Shown: positions 1 to 5,824 of the stretch, piece by piece
Layout of the letters: each line of letters begins with the position of its first letter
How positions within the stretch are numbered: the stretch's first letter is position 1
Source of the DNA: JACJXF01 sp964349045
GTDB taxonomy: Bacteria > Bacteroidota > Bacteroidia > Bacteroidales > GCA-2748055
DNA: 5,840 nucleotides
Direction of reading: 5' to 3'
Assembly: GCA_964349045.1 (NCBI GenBank)
Contig: CAYGFI010000239.1
Location: forward strand, 1-5,840
The notes under the pieces: model-generated
The model's database searches: none
What the model was told of the DNA's origin: nothing
What the model saw: only the letters and a program-made list of their open reading frames with translations
Program-made: the position numbers and the translations under genes

Positions 1-7
1 GAATAAT

Positions 8-15
8 TACTTTTG
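8..15 (+). promoter_or_regulatory. Probable -7 box of the tRNA-Pro promoter
   Basis: The sequence TACTTTTG matches the Bacteroidota -7 consensus TAnnTTTG at every fixed position. It lies 13 nt upstream of the mature tRNA 5' end, so transcription would start about 6-8 nt before the tRNA, which is sensible for a short leader. The -33 element would fall outside the window, so only half the promoter can be judged. Confidence 0.45.
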
Positions 16-28
16 TAGTGCAAAAAAC

Positions 29-101
29 CGGGGTGTAGCGCAGTTGGCAGCGCGCGTCGTTCGGGACGACGAGGCCGGAAGTTCGAGTCTTCTCACCCCG
101 A
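29..101 (+). tRNA. tRNA-Pro (anticodon CGG)
   Basis: The full cloverleaf can be folded by eye. The 7-bp acceptor stem is CGGGGTG (29-35) with CACCCCG (94-100), and A101 is the discriminator base. The anticodon stem CGTCG (55-59) pairs with CGACG (67-71) around the loop TTCGGGA. This puts anticodon CGG at 62-64, reading codon CCG, with G at position 37 as usual in tRNA-Pro. The T arm is GGAAG-TTCGAGT-CTTCT with one G-U pair, and the D arm has GCGC on both sides of an AGTTGGCA loop. The C1:G72 first pair is a typical bacterial tRNA-Pro identity feature. The 3' CCA is not encoded and must be added after transcription. The gene stands alone here; any upstream tRNA partner would lie outside the window. 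Confidence 0.96.
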
Positions 102-115
102 CTATTTGTAAATGT

Positions 116-153
116 ATAAGTCTGTAAGACAAATTCTTACAGACTTATTGTTT
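116..153 (+). terminator. Intrinsic terminator after tRNA-Pro
   Basis: A perfect 13-bp inverted repeat (ATAAGTCTGTAAG at 116-128 with its complement at 136-148) encloses a 7-nt loop and is followed by TGTTT. It begins 15 nt after the tRNA 3' end. The stem is long, but the T run is short and interrupted. Position and symmetry make it the likely end of the tRNA transcript, and it separates the tRNA from the downstream AbiE-like operon. Confidence 0.75.
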
Positions 154-322
154 AAATGGTGCAGAAATGTGGTGCATTTTTTTATTGTTTATTATTATCC
201 CACCTAGTCCCTACCAACCTATTAATGTTCCATGATTTCTGCATTTTGAACATTTCCAGGGAAGTTCAATATTATCTAAGTGAACCTCCCTCGAAATTAT
301 GCAGTAACTCAACTTTCTTTAT
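154..322. other. Intergenic stretch between tRNA terminator and AbiE promoter
   Basis: I see no credible gene here. A 75-codon open frame at 156-383 on the + strand has low-complexity hydrophobic content, no recognisable domain, and runs through the promoter and operator of the next gene. The only repeat noticed is TGGTGCA at 157-163 and again at 170-176, close to the end of the tRNA terminator. It is too short to interpret. No copy of the tRNA 3' end and no integrase fragment were found. Confidence 0.5.
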
Positions 323-354
323 TTTGCTTTTTATAAAATTGTTCAATATATTTA
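323..354 (+). promoter_or_regulatory. Bacteroidota-type promoter of the AbiE-like operon
   Basis: TTTG at 323-326 and TATATTTA at 347-354 are 20 nt apart. They match the -33 TTTG / -7 TAnnTTTG pattern with the preferred 19-21 nt spacer; only the last base of the -7 box deviates (A for G). The predicted start is near position 361, giving a leader of roughly 34 nt before the ATG at 395. The start falls inside the palindrome at 357-375, which suggests repression at this promoter. Confidence 0.5.
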
Positions 355-356
355 CT

Positions 357-375
357 TGTTCACGTCACGTGAACA
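357..375. promoter_or_regulatory. Candidate AbiEi operator (19-bp palindrome)
   Basis: TGTTCACG and CGTGAACA form perfect 8-bp inverted arms around TCA. The site covers the predicted transcription start and ends 19 bases before the antitoxin start codon. Related half-sites flank it: TTGTTCAA at 339-346 and TTGAACAA at 386-393, also inverted relative to each other and placed on either side. AbiEi proteins studied elsewhere repress their own operon by binding inverted repeats in the promoter. This arrangement therefore fits autoregulation, but binding is inferred from position and symmetry only. Confidence 0.5.
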
Positions 376-394
376 TTAGATAAAATTGAACAAG

Positions 395-1390
395 ATGGAA
401 GATAATTTTATATATACAGTTATAAACGAGATCCTTAAGGAGCATAAAATCAATGCTTTCTGGGAGAAACCATTCATTCCAAATATTGATGGTGCTTTGA
501 TTATTGATTATAAAGGTCATAATAATAGGTTCTATGTAGAAATAAAGAAGGAACTTAGGGAATTTCAACTTAATCAGATATTTAATCTGGCAGAAGAGTA
601 TAAACCATTCCTGATAATCGCAGAAAACCTGTTTCCGAAAATAAAGGATGTACTTGTGGAGCATGGAATAGCTTATATTGAAATGAATGGGAATATAAAT
701 ATTGAAACTGAGAACTTTCTTTTAAAGGTAGAGGGAAAACGAAATAAATATCTCCAACCTGAGAAGTATGGCAGAGCATTTACAAAAGCGGGACTAAAGG
801 CAATATTCCTCTTCTTAACAAATGAAAATGAGATAAATGATACCTACCGTGAAATTGCCAGAAATGCAGGCATAGCTATTGGCAATGTCAAACTCATCCA
901 TAATGGTCTGATTGAAGAAGGATATGCCTTAAGAGTCAACGATAAGGGGCTTAAACTGACTAATAGAAAAGAGTTATTACAAAAGTGGGTTACAGCATAT
1001 ACAGAAAAACTAAAGCCAACATTATATATTGGTAATTTCAGATTTAATAATCCAAATGAGTTTATTCGATGGAAAGATTTAAATCTGGAAAGAACCCTTA
1101 CACAATGGGGTGGCGAAGGTGCCGGGAATATCTATACAGATTATCTTCAGCCGGAAGTCCTGACTTTATATACCAATGAAAAAAAGGCAAACCTGATAAA
1201 AGAGTATAGGTTACTACCTTACGCTGAAGGAAACGTCATTGTTTACGAGAAATTCTGGAAGGACAAAAAACCCTTTAAAAATATTGTTCCGCCAATAGTA
1301 GCGTATGCGGATTTATTGGCCACAGGTAACAGAAGATGTATGGAAACAGCACAAAAGATATATGAGCAACTTATTGAAAATACCCTTTAA
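395..1390 (+). CDS. AbiEi-like antitoxin and transcriptional regulator (type IV toxin-antitoxin)
   Basis: The protein has 331 aa from the ATG at 395. An in-frame TTG at 386 would add three residues, but it overlaps an operator half-site and is less likely. Residues 1-120 form an alpha/beta domain with VEIK at 48-51 and the family-type segment GIAYIEMNGNINIE (91-104). A winged helix-turn-helix follows at about 133-185, with TYREIARNAGIAIGNVKLIHNGLIEEGY carrying the recognition helix. The C-terminal part has the conserved-looking GGEGAGNIYTDYLQPEVLTLY (about 239-259) and VPPIVAYADLLATGNRR (298-314), both recognisable from the AbiEi_2 type of antitoxin. In AbiE systems this protein neutralises the AbiEii nucleotidyltransferase without forming a stable complex, and it represses the operon. 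The downstream toxin frame overlaps its last 29 nt, suggesting translational coupling. The gene is full length with no internal break, in contrast to its partner. The family call is firm; the biological role here is inferred, since the toxin is damaged. Confidence 0.85.
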   Translation: MEDNFIYTVINEILKEHKINAFWEKPFIPNIDGALIIDYKGHNNRFYVEIKKELREFQLNQIFNLAEEYKPFLIIAENLFPKIKDVLVEHGIAYIEMNGNINIETENFLLKVEGKRNKYLQPEKYGRAFTKAGLKAIFLFLTNENEINDTYREIARNAGIAIGNVKLIHNGLIEEGYALRVNDKGLKLTNRKELLQKWVTAYTEKLKPTLYIGNFRFNNPNEFIRWKDLNLERTLTQWGGEGAGNIYTDYLQPEVLTLYTNEKKANLIKEYRLLPYAEGNVIVYEKFWKDKKPFKNIVPPIVAYADLLATGNRRCMETAQKIYEQLIENTL

Positions 1391-1724
1391 TAAAATCCGG
1401 AGCGAGGGTAACTATAAAGAAATATTTGAAGCACTGGAACGTGGATTCAGTAAATTCGGAATTGACTTTTATCTGGTTGGTGCAACCGCAAGGGATATCT
1501 GGATGCGGGGAGTACATGAGAAACCACCAAAAAGGGCAACCAGCGACATCGATTTTGGGATAATGATAAAAGACAGCAATACTTTCGATAAGCTGAAAAA
1601 TTACTTAATAGAGAAAGAAGGATTTGTCCCATATAAAGAAAATGCTTTGGTTCTAACGCCTCTTTCAACGCCGTCTGCAACAATTCCTGTGCATTGTTAT
1701 TTGCTAAAACCTGTGCACTCCTAA
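1362..1724 (+). pseudogene. AbiEii-like nucleotidyltransferase toxin, 3' truncated
   Basis: The frame starts at the ATG at 1362, inside the end of the antitoxin gene (29-nt overlap). It opens with SNLLKIPFNKIRSEGNYKEI, a usual AbiEii-type N-terminus. The nucleotidyltransferase core follows: YLVGATARDIWMRG at 37-50, and TSDIDFGIMI at 60-69 with the metal-binding acids D62 and D64. After KENALVL (about residue 98, position 1655) the expected continuation, with the third catalytic acid in a DG..(V/I)DL..FG type segment and a helical C-terminal half, is absent. The frame instead adds 22 unrelated residues encoded by a tandem repeat and stops, giving 120 aa where this family usually has some 250-300. 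No remnant of the lost half is seen in the other frames up to the SNF2 gene. I read it as a deletion or insertion-truncated, probably inactive toxin. A translated but catalytically dead fragment remains possible. Confidence 0.8.
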
Positions 1725-1757
1725 TTGCGAAAAAGTGTGCATAGTTATTTGCCGAAT
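1686..1757. repeat. Three tandem copies of a degenerate 24-bp repeat
   Basis: Consecutive units at 1686-1709, 1710-1733 and 1734-1757 have exactly equal length. They share TGTGCA near the start and (A/T)ATTTGC or TAATTGC followed by AAA-rich sequence near the end. Units one and three are closest to each other (TGTGCATTGTTATTTGC against TGTGCATAGTTATTTGC). Because 24 is a multiple of three, the - strand reads as octapeptide repeats: SANNYAH, FFAIRSAQ, VLANNNAQ. That frame is closed by stops upstream (near 1788), has no good start, and on the other side runs into antisense AbiEii sequence near 1655. The block begins about 30 bp past the point where AbiEii homology ends. It could be a fragment of a repeat-containing gene or noncoding repeat DNA. 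Confidence 0.6.
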
Positions 1758-1868
1758 ACAATTCCGAAACCTGATACGAATTAAAAACATCCTTTCATCA
1801 TTCTCTGACTTTAGGTGGATTTTTTATCGATGACCGAACAACTTTTAAAAGATTAAAAAATCAAAGAT

Positions 1869-4154
1869 TCATTTCCTGCCCAGTACTTTTGCAGCCATCA
1901 TTCTTAATAATCCTCCAAGTTTTTTAAAAAATGAGCCGGAAGATGCGTCCACTTTAACGATTCCCGAATTTTCTTCCGGTTTGTTTTCCTCTGGTGCAAC
2001 GAGGTGATTTTTTATCGGGGGATGTTTCAAAACGTCTTTGCCAAATGATTCATTTTCTGTTTTTTGAAGAACTGAATTTAGTGAAGAGTTCCTAATGAAC
2101 GCTTCGGTATCAACTTCAGTAAGAGCTCTGACAGAATCCATGAAACCTTCCAGCATGACTTCGTCTTTTCCTTCATCTTCAATAACACCGGTAAAAACAG
2201 ACTTTTTAAAATCGAGCAAATGTAATATCCTGTGTTCAATGGTGCTTTTAGCAATAAAATTGAACACATTAATATGTTTCTTTTGTCCTAACCTGTAAAT
2301 TCTTCCGATTCTTTGCTCCAGCACAGCAGGATTCCAGGGTAAATCCATATTAATCAATATGTTTGCAGCTTGAAGGTTAACTCCTACTCCTCCGGCATCT
2401 GTGGAAAGAAATATTTTAATATCCGGATCCTTCTGAAACTTCTCAATTATGACTTGTCTCTGGCTTGCAGGAATGTCTCCATTAAGATATTCATAGGAAA
2501 TGTTTTTTTCATTTAGTTCCTTTATTAAAAGGTCAAACATGCGTTTCCATTGGCTGAAAATTACCAGTTTGTTTTCCGGGTTTTCGGTTAATTCTTCAAT
2601 AATACCTGAGATTTCTTTTATTTTATTCCCATGGTTTGTTTTTGGATTAAGAATATAAGTTGAATCACAAACCATTCGCATACAATTCAGATATGATAAA
2701 AGTTGTTGTCTTTCTTCTTCACTAAGATGACCGGTTCGTATCCACTTGTTCACTAATTGGGATACATGATCATAATAACTGTTATGATCAGCCATTTGCT
2801 CTTCGGTCATTTCCACAAAATAATTTTTATCGATTCTGTTGGGCAACTGGTCTGCAATTTCTTTTTTGGTCCTTCTGATGAGTATTCCTTCCAGTGTTTT
2901 GTTAATGTTCCTGAGGTTTCTGTAACCGGTGAGTTTGCCATTTTCATCCATTACCTGATGATTATCGAGAAATCTAAACAGAGCTCCCAGCCTGTACCGG
3001 TCAATATATTCAACTATTGAATGGATCTCATCAATTCTGTTTTCCAACGGAGTGCCTGTAAGCACAATGGCATACTCCGACCTGATCTTCTTTACCGATT
3101 GGGCAGTCTGTGTTTTCCAGTTTTTAATCCTCTGTGCTTCATCAATGATCACCAGGTCAGGACTCCAGGCATTTATAAATTCAAGATCATTTCTGCCAGC
3201 GCCGTAGCTGATAATCTTTATAAAATCATTTTTAGCATACTCAGTTTTCCGTTTATGAATTAATCCTTCAATAATTAATGAATTCCTGCCAGTAAATTTA
3301 TGTATTTCACTCTTCCATTGATATTTCAGGGAGGTTGGACAGATAATTAGAATTTTATTAACATTCAGGTGCTTATGAAATAATTCAATCGCTGCAATTG
3401 CCTGAATGGTCTTGCCCAGCCCCATATCATCTGCTAAAAGCACCCTGCCTGCTTCCACGATTCGAATTATTCCTTCTTTCTGGTAAGGATATAAACGAGT
3501 AGAAATCAGTCCTTCAAAGATATTGCTATCGCCGCCCGTGGGGAAAATCTCAGCAACAAGTTTTTTACGATCTTCTACTTTACGTTGCTGGAAAATCATC
3601 TCAAAGATATCGGGATATACCTTCAAATTTGAATCGATAAGTTTTGCTTTCTGAATGAAGGATCCCAATTCTGATAATTTGTTTGGAAATAAAAATCCAT
3701 CTTCATCAAAAAACGAATTTTCATCCTCAAAAAACGCAATGAAATCTGCTTTTTTTAGTCTTATTTTTCTTTCCTTCCCATAAAAAACGCTCAAAGAAGA
3801 ATAGCCATTTTTCTGCCTTGCAGAAAAATACTTGTTGTATTTTTTATACTTCTCAAAATTCTGCAGAACATATTCAATATGTTTACATGTGCCCAGATTA
3901 TTAATTGAAAAATCCGGGCAAGTGCAAAAATGATAGCTTTTAATATTGTCGCGGACTGAAACCTTGTACGTATTTTGAGATTCAGGATTAAAGACTTCAA
4001 AGTCGGAGAAAAAAGGATGATTCCCAATATTCTTTATTTTGAAACGCTGATCTCCTGCAAATTGCTTTCTGAGTTGGGTCTGCCATTCATCAACGCTCAT
4101 GCCGGAAGGTTTGCGTGAGTATGGTACTTTGTCCTTTTTCAAAAGTGTTTTCAT
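1869..4154 (-). CDS. SWIM zinc finger SNF2-family DNA helicase/translocase
   Basis: This is a 761-aa superfamily 2 ATPase. An N-terminal SWIM zinc finger is visible as C77, C79, C90 and H92 (CTCPDFSINNLGTCKH), a DNA- or protein-binding module often fused to bacterial SNF2 proteins. The SNF2 ATPase follows: LYPYQKEGI (221-229, Q-like motif), DDMGLGKT (242-249, Walker A), IIDEAQ (336-341, Walker B), TGTPLENR (366-373, motif III), LVIFSQW (530-536), STDAGGVGVNLQAA (584-597, motif V) and QRIGRIYRLGQ (614-624, motif VI with arginine fingers). All key residues are present, so it should be an active double-stranded DNA translocase rather than a strand-separating helicase. The last 100 residues are variable, ending in a basic tail (KKLGGLLRMMAAKVLGRK). 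It is a single - strand gene, converging with the AbiE pair and divergent from the 165-aa gene. No methylase, nuclease or DISARM-like partner is adjacent, so defence or repair cannot be told apart from this window. Confidence 0.93.
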   Translation of the reverse strand: MKTLLKKDKVPYSRKPSGMSVDEWQTQLRKQFAGDQRFKIKNIGNHPFFSDFEVFNPESQNTYKVSVRDNIKSYHFCTCPDFSINNLGTCKHIEYVLQNFEKYKKYNKYFSARQKNGYSSLSVFYGKERKIRLKKADFIAFFEDENSFFDEDGFLFPNKLSELGSFIQKAKLIDSNLKVYPDIFEMIFQQRKVEDRKKLVAEIFPTGGDSNIFEGLISTRLYPYQKEGIIRIVEAGRVLLADDMGLGKTIQAIAAIELFHKHLNVNKILIICPTSLKYQWKSEIHKFTGRNSLIIEGLIHKRKTEYAKNDFIKIISYGAGRNDLEFINAWSPDLVIIDEAQRIKNWKTQTAQSVKKIRSEYAIVLTGTPLENRIDEIHSIVEYIDRYRLGALFRFLDNHQVMDENGKLTGYRNLRNINKTLEGILIRRTKKEIADQLPNRIDKNYFVEMTEEQMADHNSYYDHVSQLVNKWIRTGHLSEEERQQLLSYLNCMRMVCDSTYILNPKTNHGNKIKEISGIIEELTENPENKLVIFSQWKRMFDLLIKELNEKNISYEYLNGDIPASQRQVIIEKFQKDPDIKIFLSTDAGGVGVNLQAANILINMDLPWNPAVLEQRIGRIYRLGQKKHINVFNFIAKSTIEHRILHLLDFKKSVFTGVIEDEGKDEVMLEGFMDSVRALTEVDTEAFIRNSSLNSVLQKTENESFGKDVLKHPPIKNHLVAPEENKPEENSGIVKVDASSGSFFKKLGGLLRMMAAKVLGRK

Positions 4155-4170
4155 AGTTCAAGGGTTTGTG

Positions 4171-4202
4171 CAAAGTAATATATAAGTAATTTATCTGCCA
4201 AT
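4171..4202 (-). promoter_or_regulatory. Possible promoter of the SNF2 gene
   Basis: Read on the - strand, ATTG (4202-4199) and TTACTTTG (4178-4171) are 20 nt apart. They match the -33 TTTG / -7 TAnnTTTG pattern with one mismatch in each box. The predicted start would lie about 10 nt before the ATG at 4154, giving a very short leader. AT-rich DNA makes chance matches common, so this is only a candidate. Confidence 0.3.
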
Positions 4203-4488
4203 ATTTTTTACCCTGCAAGGATTCTTTTCTTGCAATAATTCAGGTATGTCCCTATGTTTCTAATTAGTAAGTTAATTGAAATGAGTTACAGGGTAGTGTT
4301 GTATAAATTTGAAGCCCGGGAAGTGTAAACAGTCCCAATCCGGATTTCATCGTTTAATACTACCTTATATCACAAATCAGAAAATTAATTATTATTGTAT
4401 AATTGTAATGGTTCGTCAAACTTTTCCATTTCACTCATTATCAACTCATTAAAAAAATCAAACAATTAACTAAGTATTAATAATCAAC
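4203..4488. other. AT-rich intergenic DNA without recognisable genes
   Basis: This is most of the 513-bp gap between the divergent SNF2 and 165-aa genes. I see no coding frame with family features. One weak hairpin is present: TGCAAG (4214-4219) pairs with CTTGCA (4229-4234) across a 9-nt loop. The stretch near 4381-4440 is very A+T rich. No riboswitch, tRNA or insertion-sequence end was recognised. Confidence 0.4.
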
Positions 4489-4611
4489 ACTTTGCGTACT
4501 TTTCACATCGCTTTCGCACAGCTTGTGCCTACCATCGGTCGCCAAAGGCTTGCCGACGGCGGAGCGCTGAAGCTTCAGCGACACGCGGGCAGCAGAGCAA
4601 AGACTTTGCGT
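4489..4611. repeat. GC-rich multi-dyad intergenic element flanked by a 9-bp direct repeat
   Basis: Four dyads follow one another. GCACA-GCT-TGTGC lies at 4516-4528. GTCG..CAA with TTG..CGAC (one C-C mismatch) lies at 4538-4557. The perfect 16-bp palindrome CGCTGAAGCTTCAGCG lies at 4565-4580. GCAAAG-A-CTTTGC lies at 4597-4609. By hand count 57 of the 90 bases at 4511-4600 are G or C, against clearly AT-rich flanks. ACTTTGCGT occurs at 4489-4497 and again at 4603-4611, enclosing 105 bp. This could be a REP- or MITE-like nonautonomous element, with the 9-bp repeat as a target duplication, or a structured untranslated region. It ends about 56 bp before the 165-aa gene. The second direct repeat overlaps the last dyad, which weakens the target-duplication reading. 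Confidence 0.5.
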
Positions 4612-4667
4612 GAAATAAAAGAGTAACGAACTAAGGTAATTGAGTACTTATTTAAAAATAATGAAAA

Positions 4668-5165
4668 ATGAACTCCGACGAAGACGATGAAATCATAAAG
4701 CCGGAAAAACTTCCGATATACCAGAAAGGAAAAGAAATCCTTGATATCGTAATCAAAATTGCCGATCTTATCCCAGAGAATGATAAATACCTTATGGAAA
4801 TTAAGGCCATGATGGTAAGTGATGCGGCACAATTAACCGTAAAGGTGGCCGGCGCTGAGGCGGCAGGATTATATGACCTTAAAATGGAAAATGCCGCTAT
4901 TATCCGAAAAGCTGCACGTGACCTGATGGTGCAACAGTACGCACTTAAAATGTTCGATTTTGAATATGTTGAGTATTATAAAATCATCAGAGAACTTATT
5001 GAAGAATACCGCCTCCTGTTTATAACCTGGGTGGCAGGATTTGACAAATGGGATTACGTAATTGACCGTTGGGGACTTTTCAATCCTCCGGGTGTCGGGC
5101 CTTTCGACAAAGACCCCGACGATGAAATTCCGTTTCATGGTTTTGAAGAAGATCCCGAAGAATGA
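4668..5165 (+). CDS. Hypothetical helical protein, possibly four-helix-bundle type
   Basis: The 165-aa product is soluble, with no signal peptide or membrane segment. Both ends are strongly acidic: NSDEDDE at 2-8, and DKDPDDEIPFHGFEEDPEE at the C-terminus. The middle (about 15-125) looks all-helical. LPIYQKGKEILDIVIKIADLIPE (15-37) resembles the first helix of the S23/IVP four-helix-bundle proteins. An amphipathic second stretch follows at about 50-95 with AGAEAAGLYD and MENAAIIRKAARDLMVQQ, and then YYKIIRELIEEYRLLFITWVAGFDKWDY (103-130). The S23 likeness is judged by eye and is weak; no function is assigned. The ATG at 4668 is preferred because the nearby ATG at 4661 is in another frame and stops after nine codons. 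No clear Shine-Dalgarno sequence is present. It is 125 bp upstream of a nucleotidyltransferase on the same strand, but that gene has its own promoter candidate, so co-operonic function is uncertain. Confidence 0.75.
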   Translation: MNSDEDDEIIKPEKLPIYQKGKEILDIVIKIADLIPENDKYLMEIKAMMVSDAAQLTVKVAGAEAAGLYDLKMENAAIIRKAARDLMVQQYALKMFDFEYVEYYKIIRELIEEYRLLFITWVAGFDKWDYVIDRWGLFNPPGVGPFDKDPDDEIPFHGFEEDPEE

Positions 5166-5197
5166 AAAGTTGTTCCTTTCATCTGTATATAATTCAT

Positions 5198-5229
5198 TTT
5201 GCATAAAAAGCCGAAAAACGATACCTTTC
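5198..5229 (+). promoter_or_regulatory. Bacteroidota-type promoter of the nucleotidyltransferase gene
   Basis: TTTG at 5198-5201 and TACCTTTC at 5222-5229 are exactly 20 nt apart. They fit -33 TTTG / -7 TAnnTTTG with a single mismatch at the last base. Transcription would begin near 5236, leaving a leader of about 55 nt before the ATG at 5291. Its presence suggests the nucleotidyltransferase and its downstream partner form a transcription unit separate from the 165-aa gene. Confidence 0.5.
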
Positions 5230-5290
5230 AAAAAAATATCACTTTTTACTTCACTCTCTAAAAAATTGAATTTCGGAAAATACTAAAACC

Positions 5291-5824
5291 ATGATTTTAA
5301 AACTATTGCAGAACGTTTGCCGGCAACTTGATGATAATAACATAAAGTACATGGTTTCAGGTAGTATAGCATTAAACATTTACGGAATTCCACGAATGAC
5401 GCGCGATATAGATATTGTAATTGAACTTTCCGAAAACAGAATTGATGAATTTATTAATTTATTTCCAAACAGCTACTTTGACAAAAATGTAATCAAAAAC
5501 GAAATTAAAAGGCAGGGAATGTTCAATATTATTGACCATTCTACAGGTTTCAAAATTGATTTTATGATACGAAAAGATTCTGAATATTTTACATTTGCAT
5601 TTCAGCGTCGGTCTCGGATAAAGGAACTTGATACAGAACTTTGGGTTATTAACCTTGATGATTTAATTATTGCAAAAATTATTTGGATTCAACAATCTCA
5701 GAGCGAAAAACAAATGTCTGATATTGAAAATTTATTGCTTAATCCCGAGAAAAATATTGACTATATAAAAACCTGGTGTTCTAAACTTAATTTACAAACT
5801 TTCAACCTTTTAGATAATGAATGA
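5291..5824 (+). CDS. MNT/AbiEii-like nucleotidyltransferase
   Basis: This is a 177-aa polymerase-beta-fold nucleotidyltransferase. The first core motif is MVSGSIALNIYGIPR (21-35), the hG[GS] loop with G-S in the usual place. TRDIDIVIEL (37-46) carries the metal-binding acids D39 and D41, and KIDFMI (88-93) supplies the third, D90. The later segment VINLDDLIIAKIIW (119-132) and QMSDIENLLL (141-150) match the helical C-terminal pattern seen in many AbiEii/DUF-type toxin-antitoxin transferases. All three catalytic acids are present, unlike in the truncated AbiEii homologue upstream. Such proteins transfer NMPs to tRNA or protein targets and usually act as toxin, or as antitoxin with a HEPN partner; which applies here is unknown. 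Its stop overlaps the start of a following gene, a usual arrangement in two-gene modules. It seems intact and ordinary in length for a minimal or small transferase. Confidence 0.82.
   Translation: MILKLLQNVCRQLDDNNIKYMVSGSIALNIYGIPRMTRDIDIVIELSENRIDEFINLFPNSYFDKNVIKNEIKRQGMFNIIDHSTGFKIDFMIRKDSEYFTFAFQRRSRIKELDTELWVINLDDLIIAKIIWIQQSQSEKQMSDIENLLLNPEKNIDYIKTWCSKLNLQTFNLLDNE

Noticed and set aside
156..383. 75-codon + strand open frame between the tRNA terminator and the AbiEi gene
   Set aside because: It has no domain, a low-complexity hydrophobic and Cys/Phe-rich content typical of translated AT-rich noncoding DNA, and it runs through the promoter and operator of the next gene.
1651..1757. 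Integron attC-like site suggested by TCTAACGCC at 1652-1660
   Set aside because: No matching GTTRRRY partner at the far end and no palindromic inner sites. The repeats present are tandem direct repeats, not the inverted structure an attC site needs.
1686..1757. CRISPR-like array
   Set aside because: The 24-bp units are directly adjacent with no unique spacers, and they are degenerate.
1447..1761. 104-codon - strand frame antisense to the truncated toxin
   Set aside because: Its first third is the tandem repeat read from a TTG start; the rest is the antisense shadow of AbiEii. It is not one coherent gene.
1842..1860. CTTTTAAAAG palindrome (1842-1851) and nearby A/T runs as a terminator for the SNF2 gene
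   Set aside because: The stem is only A/T with a single terminal G-C pair and no loop room. It is too weak to call a terminator between the converging genes.
4575..4832. - strand open frame of 85 codons opposite the 165-aa gene
   Set aside because: It lies mostly antisense to a better supported gene, begins in it and runs into the dyad cluster, with no family features.
5105..5120. CCCCGAC at 5113-5119 as a repeat of the tRNA 3' end (att site)
   Set aside because: Only 7 bases match and it is inside the coding frame of the 165-aa gene; a chance match.
4869..5231. - strand open frame of 120 codons antisense to the 165-aa gene
   Set aside because: It is a shadow frame: the + strand frame has a coherent helical composition, and this one crosses into the NTase promoter region.
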